64,000 bases of DNA from contig NC_079878.1 in assembly GCF_029227915.1 (NCBI RefSeq), positions 29,105,501 to 29,169,500 on the forward strand, given 5' to 3'. Positions 1 to 9,698 of this stretch are shown here, in pieces. Under the pieces are notes generated by a model that was given only the letters and a program-made list of their open reading frames with translations, did no database searches and was not told the DNA's origin. Origin of the DNA: Hydractinia symbiolongicarpus. Taxonomy: Eukaryota > Cnidaria > Hydrozoa > Anthoathecata > Hydractiniidae. Both the position numbers and the translations under genes were made by a program. How positions within the stretch are numbered: position 1 is the stretch's first letter; each line of letters opens with the position of its first letter.

Positions 1-31
1 TTTAGTGGTGAAAAGATAATTTAAAAAATCG

Positions 32-39
32 TTCTGGAA
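32..39. other. TTCNNGAA palindrome, one per monomer
   Basis: The first copy reads TTCTGGAA. In other monomers the two central bases are GG (most common alternative), AG, GA or GT, while the flanking TTC and GAA are nearly always kept. Exceptions seen include 4093 (TTTTAGAA), 16069 and 16678 (ATCGGGAA), 55840 (TTTGGGAA), and 60709 and 61318 (TTTTGGAA). The shape equals two inverted nGAAn units, the building block of heat-shock elements in eukaryotes, but the usual third unit is missing. Binding by any factor is inference. Confidence 0.6.
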
Positions 40-67
40 ATGAGTTTACTCACAGGGTACTTTCTTT

Positions 68-85
68 GTATATACTCGACTATAC
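68..85. repeat. GTATA-N8-TATAC dyad
   Basis: Arms GTATA (68-72) and TATAC (81-85) are exact inverted complements around 8 bp. The spacer differs by sub-type (TACTCGAC, CTTTTGAC, CATTCGAC, CTTTGTAC) while the arms stay the same in most monomers. A frequent exception is the GTATGTACTCG sub-type (first seen near 13671), which loses the last base of the left arm; another is TATAT in place of TATAC near 5768 and 10845. The role is unknown; it could be a dimer-binding site or a weak cruciform. Confidence 0.6.
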
Positions 86-118
86 GGGCCAAGCCCGGGA
101 TTTACGGGAAATCGCGGG
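86..118 (+). other. GC-rich core with four phased GGG runs
   Basis: GGG runs lie at 86-88, 97-99, 106-108 and 116-118, with loops of 8, 6 and 7 bases, and the pattern is repeated in nearly every monomer of both main sub-types. Run starts are 11, 9 and 10 bp apart. The core also carries a 5-bp dyad GATTT/AAATC (99-103 and 109-113) that is intact only in the monomers reading GGATTTACGGGAAATC. The arrangement could favour a long-looped G-quadruplex on the + strand or set the rotational position of a nucleosome; both are inferences. Confidence 0.5.
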
Positions 119-161
119 TTTTTGTTTGCCGGCGATTAAACTTCTTATATTCAGCGTCTCA

Positions 162-183
162 TCAAAAATGAAAACATTTTTGA
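162..183. repeat. 22-bp perfect dyad (9-bp arms, four-A loop)
   Basis: Arms TCAAAAATG (162-170) and CATTTTTGA (175-183) are perfect inverted complements around AAAA. The dyad recurs in the majority of monomers. It is broken in the sub-type with CATTAAG upstream, where the right arm reads CATTCCTGA, and by sporadic changes (AAAAATTAAAAC near 15807, ACAATTTTG near 590, GATAACATT near 17829). As single-stranded DNA or RNA it would form a short hairpin. Confidence 0.75.
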
Positions 184-3100
184 AAACTACAAGTCTCATG
201 CGATTTAGTGGTGAAACAATAATTTAAAAAATCGTTCGGGAAATGAGTTTACTCCCTGCGTATTTTCTTTGTATACTTTTGACTATACGGGCCGAGTCCG
301 GGATTTACGGGAAATTGCGGGTTTTCGTTTGCCGGCGATTAAACATCTTTTATTCAGCGTCTCATCAAAAATGAAAACATTTTTGAAAACTACAAGTCTC
401 ATGCGTTTTAGTGGTGAAAAGATAATTTAAAAAATCGTTCTGGAAATGAGTTTACTCCCTGCGTATTTTCTTTGTATACTTTTGACTATACGGGCCGAGT
501 CCGGGATTAACGGGAAATCGCGGGTTTTTGTTTGCCGGCGATTAAACTTCTTATATTTAGCGTCTCATCAAAAATGAAAACAATTTTGAAAACTACAAGT
601 CTCACGCGTTTTAGTGGTGAAAAAATAATTTAAAAAATCGTTCTGGAAATGAGTTTACTCACAGGGTACTTTCTTTGTATATACTCGACTATACGGGCCA
701 AGCCCGGGATTTACGGGAAATCGCGGGTTTTTGTTTGCCGGCGATTAAACTTTTTATATTCAGCGTCTCATCAAAAATGAAAACATTTTTGAAAACTACA
801 AGTCTCATGCGTTTTAGTAGTGAAAAAGTAATTTAAAAAATCGTTCGGGAAATGAGTTTACTCCGTGGGTACTTTCTTTTGTATACTTTTGACTATACGG
901 GCCGAGTCCGGGATTTACGGGAAATTGCGGGTTTTCGTTTGCCGGCGATTAAACATCTTTTATTCAGCGTCTCATCAAAAATGAAAACATTTTTGAAAAC
1001 TACAAGTCTCATGCGTTTTAGTGGTGAAAAGATAATTTAAAAAATCGTTCTGGAAATGAGTTTACTCCCTGCGTATTTTCTTTGTATACTTTTGACTATA
1101 CGGGCCGAGTCCGGGATTAACGGGAAATCGCAGGTTTTTGTTTGCCGGCGATTAAACTTCTTATATTCAGCGTCTCATCAAAAATGAAAACATTTTTGAA
1201 AACTACAAGTCTCACGCGTTTTAGTGGTGAAAAGATAATTTAAAAAATCGTTCTGGAAATGAGTTTACTCACAGGGTACTTTCTTTGTATATACTCGACT
1301 ATACGGGCCAAGCCCGGGATTTACGGGAAATCGCGGGTTTTTGTTTGCCGGCGATTAAACTTCTTATATTCAGCGTCTCATCAAAAATGAAAACATTTTT
1401 AAAAACTACAAGTCTCATGCGTTTCAGTGGTGAAAAAATAATTTAAAAAATCGTTCGGGAAATGAGTTTACTCCCTGGGTATTTTCTTTGTATACTTTTG
1501 ACTATACGGGCCGAGTCCGGGATTTACGGGAAATTGCAGGTTTTCGTTTGCCGGCGATTAAACATCTTTTATTCAGCGTCTCATCAAAAATGAAAACATT
1601 TTTGAAAACTACAAGTCTCATGCGTTTTAGTGGTGAAAAGATAATTTAAAAAATTGTTCTGGAAATGAGTTTACTCCCTGCGTATTTTCTTTGTATACTT
1701 TTGACTATACGGGCCGAGTCCGGGATTAACGGGAAATCGCGGGTTTTTGTTTGCCGGCGATTAAACTTCTTATATTCAGCGTCTCATCAAAAATGAAAAC
1801 ATTTTTAAAAACTACAAGTCTCACGCGTTTTAGTGGTGAAAAGATAATTTAAAAAATCGTTCTGGAAATGAGTTTACTCCCTGCGTATTTTCTTTGTATA
1901 CTTTTGACTATACGGGCCGAGTCCGGGATTTACGGGAAATTGCGGGTTTTCGTTTGCCGGCGATTAAACATCTTTTATTCAGCGTCTCATCAAAAATGAA
2001 AACATGTTTGTAAACTACAAGTCTCATGCGTTTTAGTGGTGAAAAGATAATTTAAAAAATCGTTCTGGAAATGAGTTTACTTCCTGCGTATTTTCTTTGT
2101 ATACTTTTGACTATACGGGCCGAGTCCGGGATTAACGGGAAATCGCGGGTTTTTGTTTGCCGGCGATTAAACTTCTTATATTCAGCGTCTCATCAAAAAT
2201 GAAAACATTTTTGAAAACTACAAGTCTCACGCGTTTTAGTGGTGAAAAAATAATTTAAAAAATCGTTCTGGAAATGAGTTTACTCACAGGGTACTTTCTT
2301 TGTATATACTCGACTATACGGGCCAAGCCCGGGATTTACGGGAAATCGCAGGTTTTTGTTTGCCGGCGATTAAACTTCTTATATTCAGCGTCTCATCAAA
2401 AATGAAAACATTTTTGAAAACTACAAGTCTCATGCGATTTAGTGGTGAAACAATAATTTAAAAAATCGTTCGGGAAATGAGTTTACTCCCTGCGTATTTT
2501 CTTTGTATACTTTTGACTATACGGGCCGAGTCCGGGATTTACGGGAAATTGCGGGTTTTCGTTTGCCGGCGATTAAACATCTTTTATTCAGCGTCTCATC
2601 AAAAATGAAAACATTTTTGAAAACTACAAGTCTCATGCGTTTTAGTGGTGAAAAGATAATTTAAAAAATCGTTCTGGAAATGAGTTTACTCCCTGCGTAT
2701 TTTCTTTGTATACTTTTGACTATACGGGCCGAGTCCGGGATTAACGGGAAATCGCGGGTTTTTGTTTGCCGGCGATTAAACTTCTTATATTTAGCGTCTC
2801 ATCAAAAATGAAAACAATTTTGAAAACTACAAGTCTCAAGCGTTTTAGTGGTGAAAAGATAATTTAAAAAATCGTTCTGGAAATGAGTTTACTCACAGGG
2901 TACTTTCTTTGTATATACTCGACTATACGGGCCAAGCCCGGGATTTACGGGAAATCGCGGGTTTTTGTTTGCCGGCGATTAAACTTTTTATATTCAGCGT
3001 CTCATCAAAAATGAAAACATTTTTGAAAACTACAAGTCTCATTCGTTTTAGTAGTGAAAAAGTAATTTAAAAAATCGTTCGGGAAATGAGTTTACTCCGT

Positions 3101-4420
3101 GGGTACTTTCTTTGTATATACTCGACTATACGGGCCAAGCCCGGGATTTACGGGAAATCGCGGGTTTTTGTTTGCCGGCGATTAAACTTTTTATATTCAG
3201 CGTCTCATCAAAAATGAAAACATTTTTGAAAACTACAAGTCTCATGCGTTTCAGTGGTGAAAAGATAATTTAAAAAATCGTTCTGGAAATGAGTTTACTC
3301 ACAGGGTACTTTCTTTGTATATACTCGACTATACGGGCCAAGCCCGGGATTTACGGGAAATCGCGGGTTTTTGTTTGCCGGCGATTAAACATCTTTTATT
3401 CAGCGTCTCATCAAAAATGAAAACATTTTTGAAAACTACAAGTCTCATGCGTTTTAGTGGTGAAAAGATAATTTAAAAAATCGTTCTGGAAATGAGTTTA
3501 CTCCCTGCGTATTTTCTTTGTATACTTTTGACTATACGGGCCGAGTCCGGGATTAACGGGAAATCGCGGGTTTTTGTTTGCCGGCGATTAAACTTCTTAT
3601 ATTCAGCGTCTCATCAAAAATGAAAACATTTTTGAAAACTACAAGTCTCACGCGTTTTAGTGGTGAAAAGATAATTTAAAAAATCGTTCTGGAAATGAGT
3701 TTACTCCCTGCGTATTTTCTTTGTATACTTTTGACTATATGGGCCGAGTCCGGGATTTACGGGAAATTGCGGGTTTTCGTTTGCCGGCGATTAAACATCT
3801 TTTATTCAGCGTCTCTTCAAAAATGAAAACATTTTTGTAAACTACAAGTCTCATGCGTTTTAGTGGTGAAAAGATAATTTAAAAAATCGTTCTGGAAATG
3901 AGTTTACTTCCTGCGTATTTTCTTTGTATACTTTTGACTATACGGGCCGAGTCCGGGATTAACGGGAAATCGCGGGTTTTTATTTGCCGGCGATTAAACT
4001 TCTTATATTCAGCGTCTCATCAAAAATGAAAACATTTTTGAAAACTACAAGTCTCACGCGTTTTAGTGGTGAAAAGATAATTTAAAAAATCGTTTTAGAA
4101 ATGAGTTTACTCACAGGGTACTTTCTTTGTATATATACTCGACTATACGGGCCAAGCCCGGGATTTACGGGAAATCGCGGGTTTTTGTTTGCCGGCGATT
4201 AAACTTCTTATATTCAGCGTCTCATCAAAAATGAAAACATTTTTGAAAACTACAAGTCTCATGCGATTTAGTGGTGAAAAGATAATTTAAAAAATCGTTC
4301 TGGAAATGAGTTTACTCACAGGGTACTTTCTTTGTATATACTCGACTATACGGGCCAAGCCCGGGATTTACGGGAAATCGCGCGTTTTTGTTTGCCGGCG
4401 ATTAAACTTCTTATATTCAG

Positions 4421-6450
4421 GGTCTCATCAAAAATGAAAACATTTTTGAAAACTACAAGTCTCATGCGTTTTAGTGGTGAAAAAATAATTTAAAAAATCG
4501 TTCGGGAAATGAGTTTACTCCCTGGGTACTTTCTTTGTATACTTTTGACTATACTGCCCGAGTCCGGGATTTACAGGAAATTGCGGGTTTTCGTTTGCCG
4601 GCGATTAAACATCTTTTATTCAGCATCTTATCAAAAATGAAAACATTTTTGAAAACTACAAGTCTCATGCGTTTTAGTGGTGAAAAGATAATTTAAAAAA
4701 TCGTTCTGGAAATGAGTTTACTCCCTGCGTATTTTCTTTGTCTACTTTTGACTATACGGGCCGAGTCCGGGATTAACGGGAAATCGCGAGTTTTTGTTTG
4801 CCGGCGATTAAACTTCTTATATTCAGTGTCTCATCAAAAATAAAAACAATTTTGAAAACTACAAGTCTCACGCGTTTTAGTAGGGAAAAGATAATTCAAA
4901 AAATCGTTCTGGAAATGAGTTTACTCCCTGCGTATTTTCTTTGTATACTTTTGACTATACGGGCCGAGTCCGGGATTTACTGGAAATTGCGGGTTTTCGT
5001 TTGCCGGCGATTAAACATCTTTTATTCAGCGTCTCATCAAAAATGAAAACATTTTGGAAAACTACAAGTCTCATGCGTTTTAGTGGTGAAAAGATAATTT
5101 AAAAAATCGTTCTGGAAATGAGTTTACTCCCTGCGTATTTTCTTTGTATACTTTTGACTATACGGGCCGAGTCCGGGATTAACGGGAAATCGCGGGTTTT
5201 TGTTTGCCGGCGATTAAACTTCTTATATTCAGCGTCTCATCAAAAATGAAAACATTTTTGAAAACTACAAGTCTCACGCGTTTTAGTGGTGAAAAGATAA
5301 TTTAAAAAATCGTTCTGGAAATGAGTTTACTCCCTGCGTATTTTTTTTGTATACTTTTGACTATACGGGCCGAGTCCGGGATTTACGGGAAATTGCGGGT
5401 TTTTGTTTGCCGGCGATTAAACATCTTTTATTCAGCGTCTCATAAAAAATGAAAACATTTTTGAAAACTACAAGTCTCATGCGTTTTAGTGGTGAAAAGA
5501 TAATTTAAAAAATCGTTCTGGAAATGAGTTTACTCCCTGCGTATTTTCTTTGTATACTTTTGACTATACGGGCCGAGTCCGGGATTAACGGGAAATCGCG
5601 GGTTTTTGTTTGCCGGCGATTAAACTTCTTATATTCAGCGTCTCATCAAAAATGAAAACATTTTTGAAAACTACCAGTCTCACGCGTTTTAGTGGTGAAA
5701 AGAAAATTTAAAAAATCGTTCTGGAAATGAGTTTACTCACAGGGTACGTTCTTTGTATATACTCGACTATATGGGCCAAGCCCGGGATTTACGGGAAATC
5801 GCGGGTTTTTGTTTGCCGGCGATTAAACTTCTTATATTCAGCGTCTCATCAAAAATGAAAACATTTTTGAAAACTACAAGTCTCATGCGATTTAGTGGTG
5901 AAAAGATAATTTAAAAAATCGTTCTGGAAATGAGTTTACTCACAGGGTACATTCTTTGTATATACTCGACTATACGGGCCAAGCCCGGGATTTACGGGAA
6001 ATCGCGGGTTTTTGTTTGCCGGCGATTAAACTTCTTATATTCAGCGTCTCATCAAAAATGAAAACATTTTTGAAAACTACAAGTCTCATGCGTTTTAGTG
6101 GTGAAAAAATAATTTAAAAAATCGTTCGGGAAATGAGTTTACTCCCTGGGTACTTTCTTTGTATACTTTTGACTATACGGGCCGAGTCCGGGATTTACGG
6201 GAAATCGCGGGTTTTCGTTTGCGGGCGATTAAACATATTTTATTCAGCGTCTTATCAAAAATGAAAACATTTTTGAAAACTACAAGTCTCATGCGTTTTA
6301 GTGGTGAAAAGATAATTTAAAAAATCGTTCTGGAAATGAGTTTACTCCCTGCGTATTTTCTTTGTATACTTTTGACTATACGGGCAGAGTCCGGGATTAA
6401 CGGGAAATCGCGAGTTTTTGTTTGCCGACGATTAAACTTCTTATATTCAG
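4421..6450. repeat. 10-mer HOR, copy 1 (2030 bp)
   Basis: The unit starts at the rare variant CAGGGTCTC (4421), which recurs at 6451 and 7669. Internal markers are the run of eight T (5341), CATAAAAAATG (5441), GGGTACGTTC (5742), GTTTGCGGGCG (6217) and GGGCAGAGTCC (6382). All are also found at the expected places in the later copies. Confidence 0.85.
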
Positions 6451-7668
6451 GGTCTCATCAAAAATGAAAACATTTTTGAAAACTACAAGTCTCATGCGTT
6501 TTAGTGGTGAAAAAATAATTTAAAAAATCGTTCGGGAAATGAGTTTACTCCCTGGGTACTTTCTTTGTATACTTTTGACTATACTGCCCGAGTCCGGGAT
6601 TTACAGGAAATTGCGGGTTTTCGTTTGCCGGCGATTAAACATCTTTTATTCAGCATCTTATCAAAAATGAAAACATTTTTGAAAACTACAAGTCTCATGC
6701 GTTTTAGTGGTGAAAAGATAATTTAAAAAATCGTTCTGGAAATGAGTTTACTCCCTGCGTATTTTCTTTGTCTACTTTTGACTATACGGGCCGAGTCCGG
6801 GATTAACGGGAAATCGCGAGTTTTTGTTTGCCGGCGATTAAACTTCTTATATTCAGTGTCTCATCAAAAATGAAAACAATTTTGAAAACTACAAGTCTCA
6901 CGCGTTTTAGTAGTGAAAAGATAATTCAAAAAATCGTTCTGGAAATGAGTTTACTCCCTGCGTATTTTCTTTGTATACTTTTGACTATACGGGCCGAGTC
7001 CGGGATTTACTGGAAATTGCGGGTTTTCGTTTGCCGGCGATTAAACATCTTTTATTCAGCGTCTCATCAAAAATGAAAACATTTTGGAAAACTACAAGTC
7101 TCATGCGTTTTAGTGGTGAAAAGATAATTTAAAAAATCGTTCTGGAAATGAGTTTACTCCCTGCGTATTTTCTTTGTATACTTTTGACTATACGGGCCGA
7201 GTCCGGGATTAACAGGAAATCGCGGGTTTTTGTTTGCCGGCGATTAAACTTCTTATATTCAGCGTCTCATCAAAAATGAAAACATTTTTGAAAACTACAA
7301 GTCTCATGCGTTTTAGTGGTGAAAAGATAATTTAAAAAATCGTTCTGGAAATGAGTTTACTCCCTGCGTATTTTTTTTGTATACTTTTGACTATTCGGGC
7401 CGAGTCCGGGATTTACGGGAAATTGCGGGTTTTTGTTTGCCGGCGATTAAACATCTTTTATTCAGCGTCTCATAAAAAATGAAAACATTTTTGAAAACTA
7501 CAAGTCTCATGCGTTTTAGTGGTGAAAAGATAATTTAAAAAATCGTTCTGGAAATGAGTTTACTCCCTGCGTATTTTCTTTGTATACTTTTGACTATACG
7601 GGCCGAGTCCGGGATTAACGGGAAATCGCGGGTTTTTGTTTGCCGGCGATTAAACTTCTTATATTCAG
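6451..7668. repeat. 10-mer HOR, copy 2, shortened to 6 monomers
   Basis: This copy follows copy 1 exactly at shift 2030 (for example CATAAAAAATG at 7471) but ends after 1218 bp, where the next CAGGGTCTC (7669) starts copy 3. Four monomers found in the other two copies are absent. This fits an unequal exchange in register between monomers. Confidence 0.85.
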
Positions 7669-9698
7669 GGTCTCATCAAAAATGAAAACATTTTTGAAAA
7701 CTACAAGTCTCATGCGTTTTAGTGGTGAAAAAATAATTTTAAAAATCGTTCGGGAAATGAGTTTACTCCCTGGGTACTTTCTTTGTATACTTTTGACTAT
7801 ACTGCCCGAGTCCGGGATTTACAGGAAATTGCGGGTTTTCGTTTGCCGGCGATTAAACATCTTTTATTCAGCATCTTATCAAAAATGAAAACATTTTTGA
7901 AAACTACAAGTCTCATGCGTTTTAGTGGTGAAAAGATAATTTAAAAAATCGTTCTGGAAATGAGTTTACTCCCTGCGTATTTTCTTTGTCTACTTTTGAC
8001 TATACGGGCCGAGTCCGGGATTAACGGGAAATCGCGAGTTTTTGTTTGCCGGCGATTAAACTTCTTATATTCAGTGTCTCATCAAAAATGAAAACAATTT
8101 TGAAAACTACAAGTCTCACGCGTTTTAGTAGTGAAAAGATAATTCAAAAAATCGTTCTGGAAATGAGTTTACTCCCTGCGTATTTTCTTTGTATACTTTT
8201 GACTATACGGGCCGAGTCCGGGATTTACTGGAAATTGCGGGTTTTCGTTTGCCGGCGATTAAACATCTTTTATTCAGCGTCTCATCAAAAATGAAAACAT
8301 TTTTGAAAACTACAAGTCTCATGCGTTTTAGTGGTGAAAAGATAATTTAAAAAATCGTTCTGGAAATGAGTTTACTCCCTGCGTATTTTCTTTGTATACT
8401 TTTGACTATACGGGCCGAGTCCGGGATTAACGGGAAATCGCGGGTTTTTGTTTGCCGGCGATTAAACTTCTTATATTCAGCGTCTCATCAAAAATGAAAA
8501 CATTTTTGAAAACTACAAGTCTCACGCGTTTTAGTGGTGAAAAGATAATTTAAAAAATCGTTCTGGAAATGAGTTTACTCCCTGCGTATTTTTTTTGTAT
8601 ACTTTTGACTATACGGGCCGAGTCCGGGATTTACGGGAAATTGCGGGTTTTTGTTTGCCGGCGATTAAACATCTTTTATTCAGCGTCTCATAAAAAATGA
8701 AAACATTTTTGAAAACTACAAGTCTCATGCGTTTTAGTGGTGAAAAGATAATTTAAAAAATCGTTCTGGAAATGAGTTTACTCCCTGCGTATTTTCTTTG
8801 TATACTTTTGACTATACGGGCCGACTCCGGGATTAACGGGAAATCGCGGGTTTTTGTTTGCCGGCGATTAAACTTCTTATATTCAGCGTCTCATCAAAAA
8901 TGAAAACATTTTTGAAAACTACAAGTCTCACGCGTTTTAGTGGTGAAAAGACAATTTAAAAAATCGTTCTGGAAATGAGTTTACTCACAGGGTACGTTCT
9001 TTGTATATACTCGACTATATGGGCCAAGCCCGGGATTTACGGGAAATCGCGGGTTTTTGTTTGCCGGCGATTAAACTTCTTATATTCAGCGTCTCATCAA
9101 AAATGAAAACATTTTTGAAAACTACAAGTCTCATGCGATTTAGTGGTGAAAAGATAATTTAAAAAATCGTTCTGGAAATGAGTTTACTCACAGGGTACAT
9201 TCTTTGTATATACTCGACTATACGGGCCAAGCCCGGGATTTACGGGAAATCGCGGGTTTTTGTTTGCCGGCGATTAAACTTCTTATATTCAGCGTCTCAT
9301 CAAAAATGAAAACATTTTTGAAAACTACAAGTCTCATGCGTTTTAGTGGTGAAAAAATAATTTAAAAAATCGTTCGGGAAATGAGTTTACTCCCTGGGTA
9401 CTTTCTTTGTATACTTTTGACTATACGGGCCGAGTCCGGGATTTACGGGAAATCGCGGGTTTTCGTTTGCGGGCGATTAAACATATTTTATTCAGCGTCT
9501 TATCAAAAATGAAAACATTTTTGAAAACTACAAGTCTCATGCGTTTTAGTGGTGAAAAGATAATTTAAAAAATCGTTCTGGAAATGAGTTTACTCCCTGC
9601 GTATTTTCTTTGTATACTTTTGACTATACGGGCAGAGTCCGGGATTAACGGGAAATCGCGAGTTTTTGTTTGCCGGCGATTAAACTTCTTATATTCAG
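7669..9698. repeat. 10-mer HOR, copy 3
   Basis: It matches copy 1 at shift 3248 (16 monomers). GGGTACGTTC is at 8990, GTTTGCGGGCG at 9465 and GGGCAGAGTCC at 9630. The full ten-monomer order is kept, so copies 1 and 3 share a parent unit and copy 2 is the derived form. Confidence 0.8.

Larger units (their letters stand above)
1..203 (+). repeat. Reference monomer (first complete unit)
   Basis: This unit serves as a map for all others; add multiples of about 203. Bases 11-30 are A+T rich (ATAATTTAAAAAATC). 32-39 is TTCNNGAA. 47-60 is a sub-type segment (CTCACAGGGTAC here, CTCCCTGCGTAT or CTCCCTGGGTAC elsewhere). 68-85 is a GTATA/TATAC dyad. 86-118 is a GC-rich core with four GGG runs. 128-133 is the palindrome GCCGGC, present in most units. 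141-155 is a second sub-type segment (CTTCTTATATTCAG here; CATCTTTTATTCAG, CTTCTTTCATTAAG or CTTCTTTTATTCCG elsewhere). 162-183 is a 22-bp dyad. 184-203 is a conserved stretch (ACTACAAGTCTCATGCG). By hand count the unit has 76 G+C (37%) and 11 CpG. The choice of base 1 as unit start is arbitrary. Confidence 0.95.
1..4420. repeat. 11-mer and 9-mer higher-order repeats, left zone
   Basis: Bases 1 to about 885 recur at 2235 to about 3115 (shift 2234 = 11 monomers plus the single extra T near 880). Shared rare markers include GCGATTTAGTGGTGAAACAAT (200 and 2434) and GTTTTAGTAG (811 and 3045). About 1574-2423 recurs at about 3401-4250 (shift 1827 = 9 monomers), marked by TGTAAACTAC (2009 and 3836). 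Near 3115 the second copy switches to a different monomer series. Monomers are of the TTATATTCAG and ATCTTTTATTCAG sub-types only; no gene is present. Confidence 0.8.

Noticed and set aside
60-90. Promoter-like TATA sequences (GTATATACTC, GTATACTTTTGACTATAC)
   Set aside because: These are AT-rich parts of every monomer without any associated transcript or gene. I kept only the dyad symmetry as an observation.
99-113. GATTT-ACGGG-AAATC dyad as a conserved functional site
   Set aside because: It is lost in the common GGATTAACGGG, GGGAATTCGC and GGGAAATTGC monomers, so its arms are not better conserved than the rest.
106-115. NF-kappaB-like GGGAAATCGC
   Set aside because: It lacks the YYCC end of the consensus, and several sub-types read GGGAATTCGC or GGGAAATTGC.
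116-136. CENP-B box-like sequence around TTTTCGTTTGCCGGCG
   Set aside because: The essential pattern is TTCG, four bases, A, two bases, CGGG. Here TTCG is followed by TTTG, C, CG, GCGA: the required A and the CGGG are missing. Variants such as GTTTGCGGGCG do not restore it. I saw no match on the other strand.
4798-5046. 82-codon frames at 4798, 6828, 7640 and 8046
   Set aside because: These are copies of one another through the 10-mer repeat, opened by ATAATTCAAAAAATC or a 1-base shift at the usual stop. They are repeat by-products.
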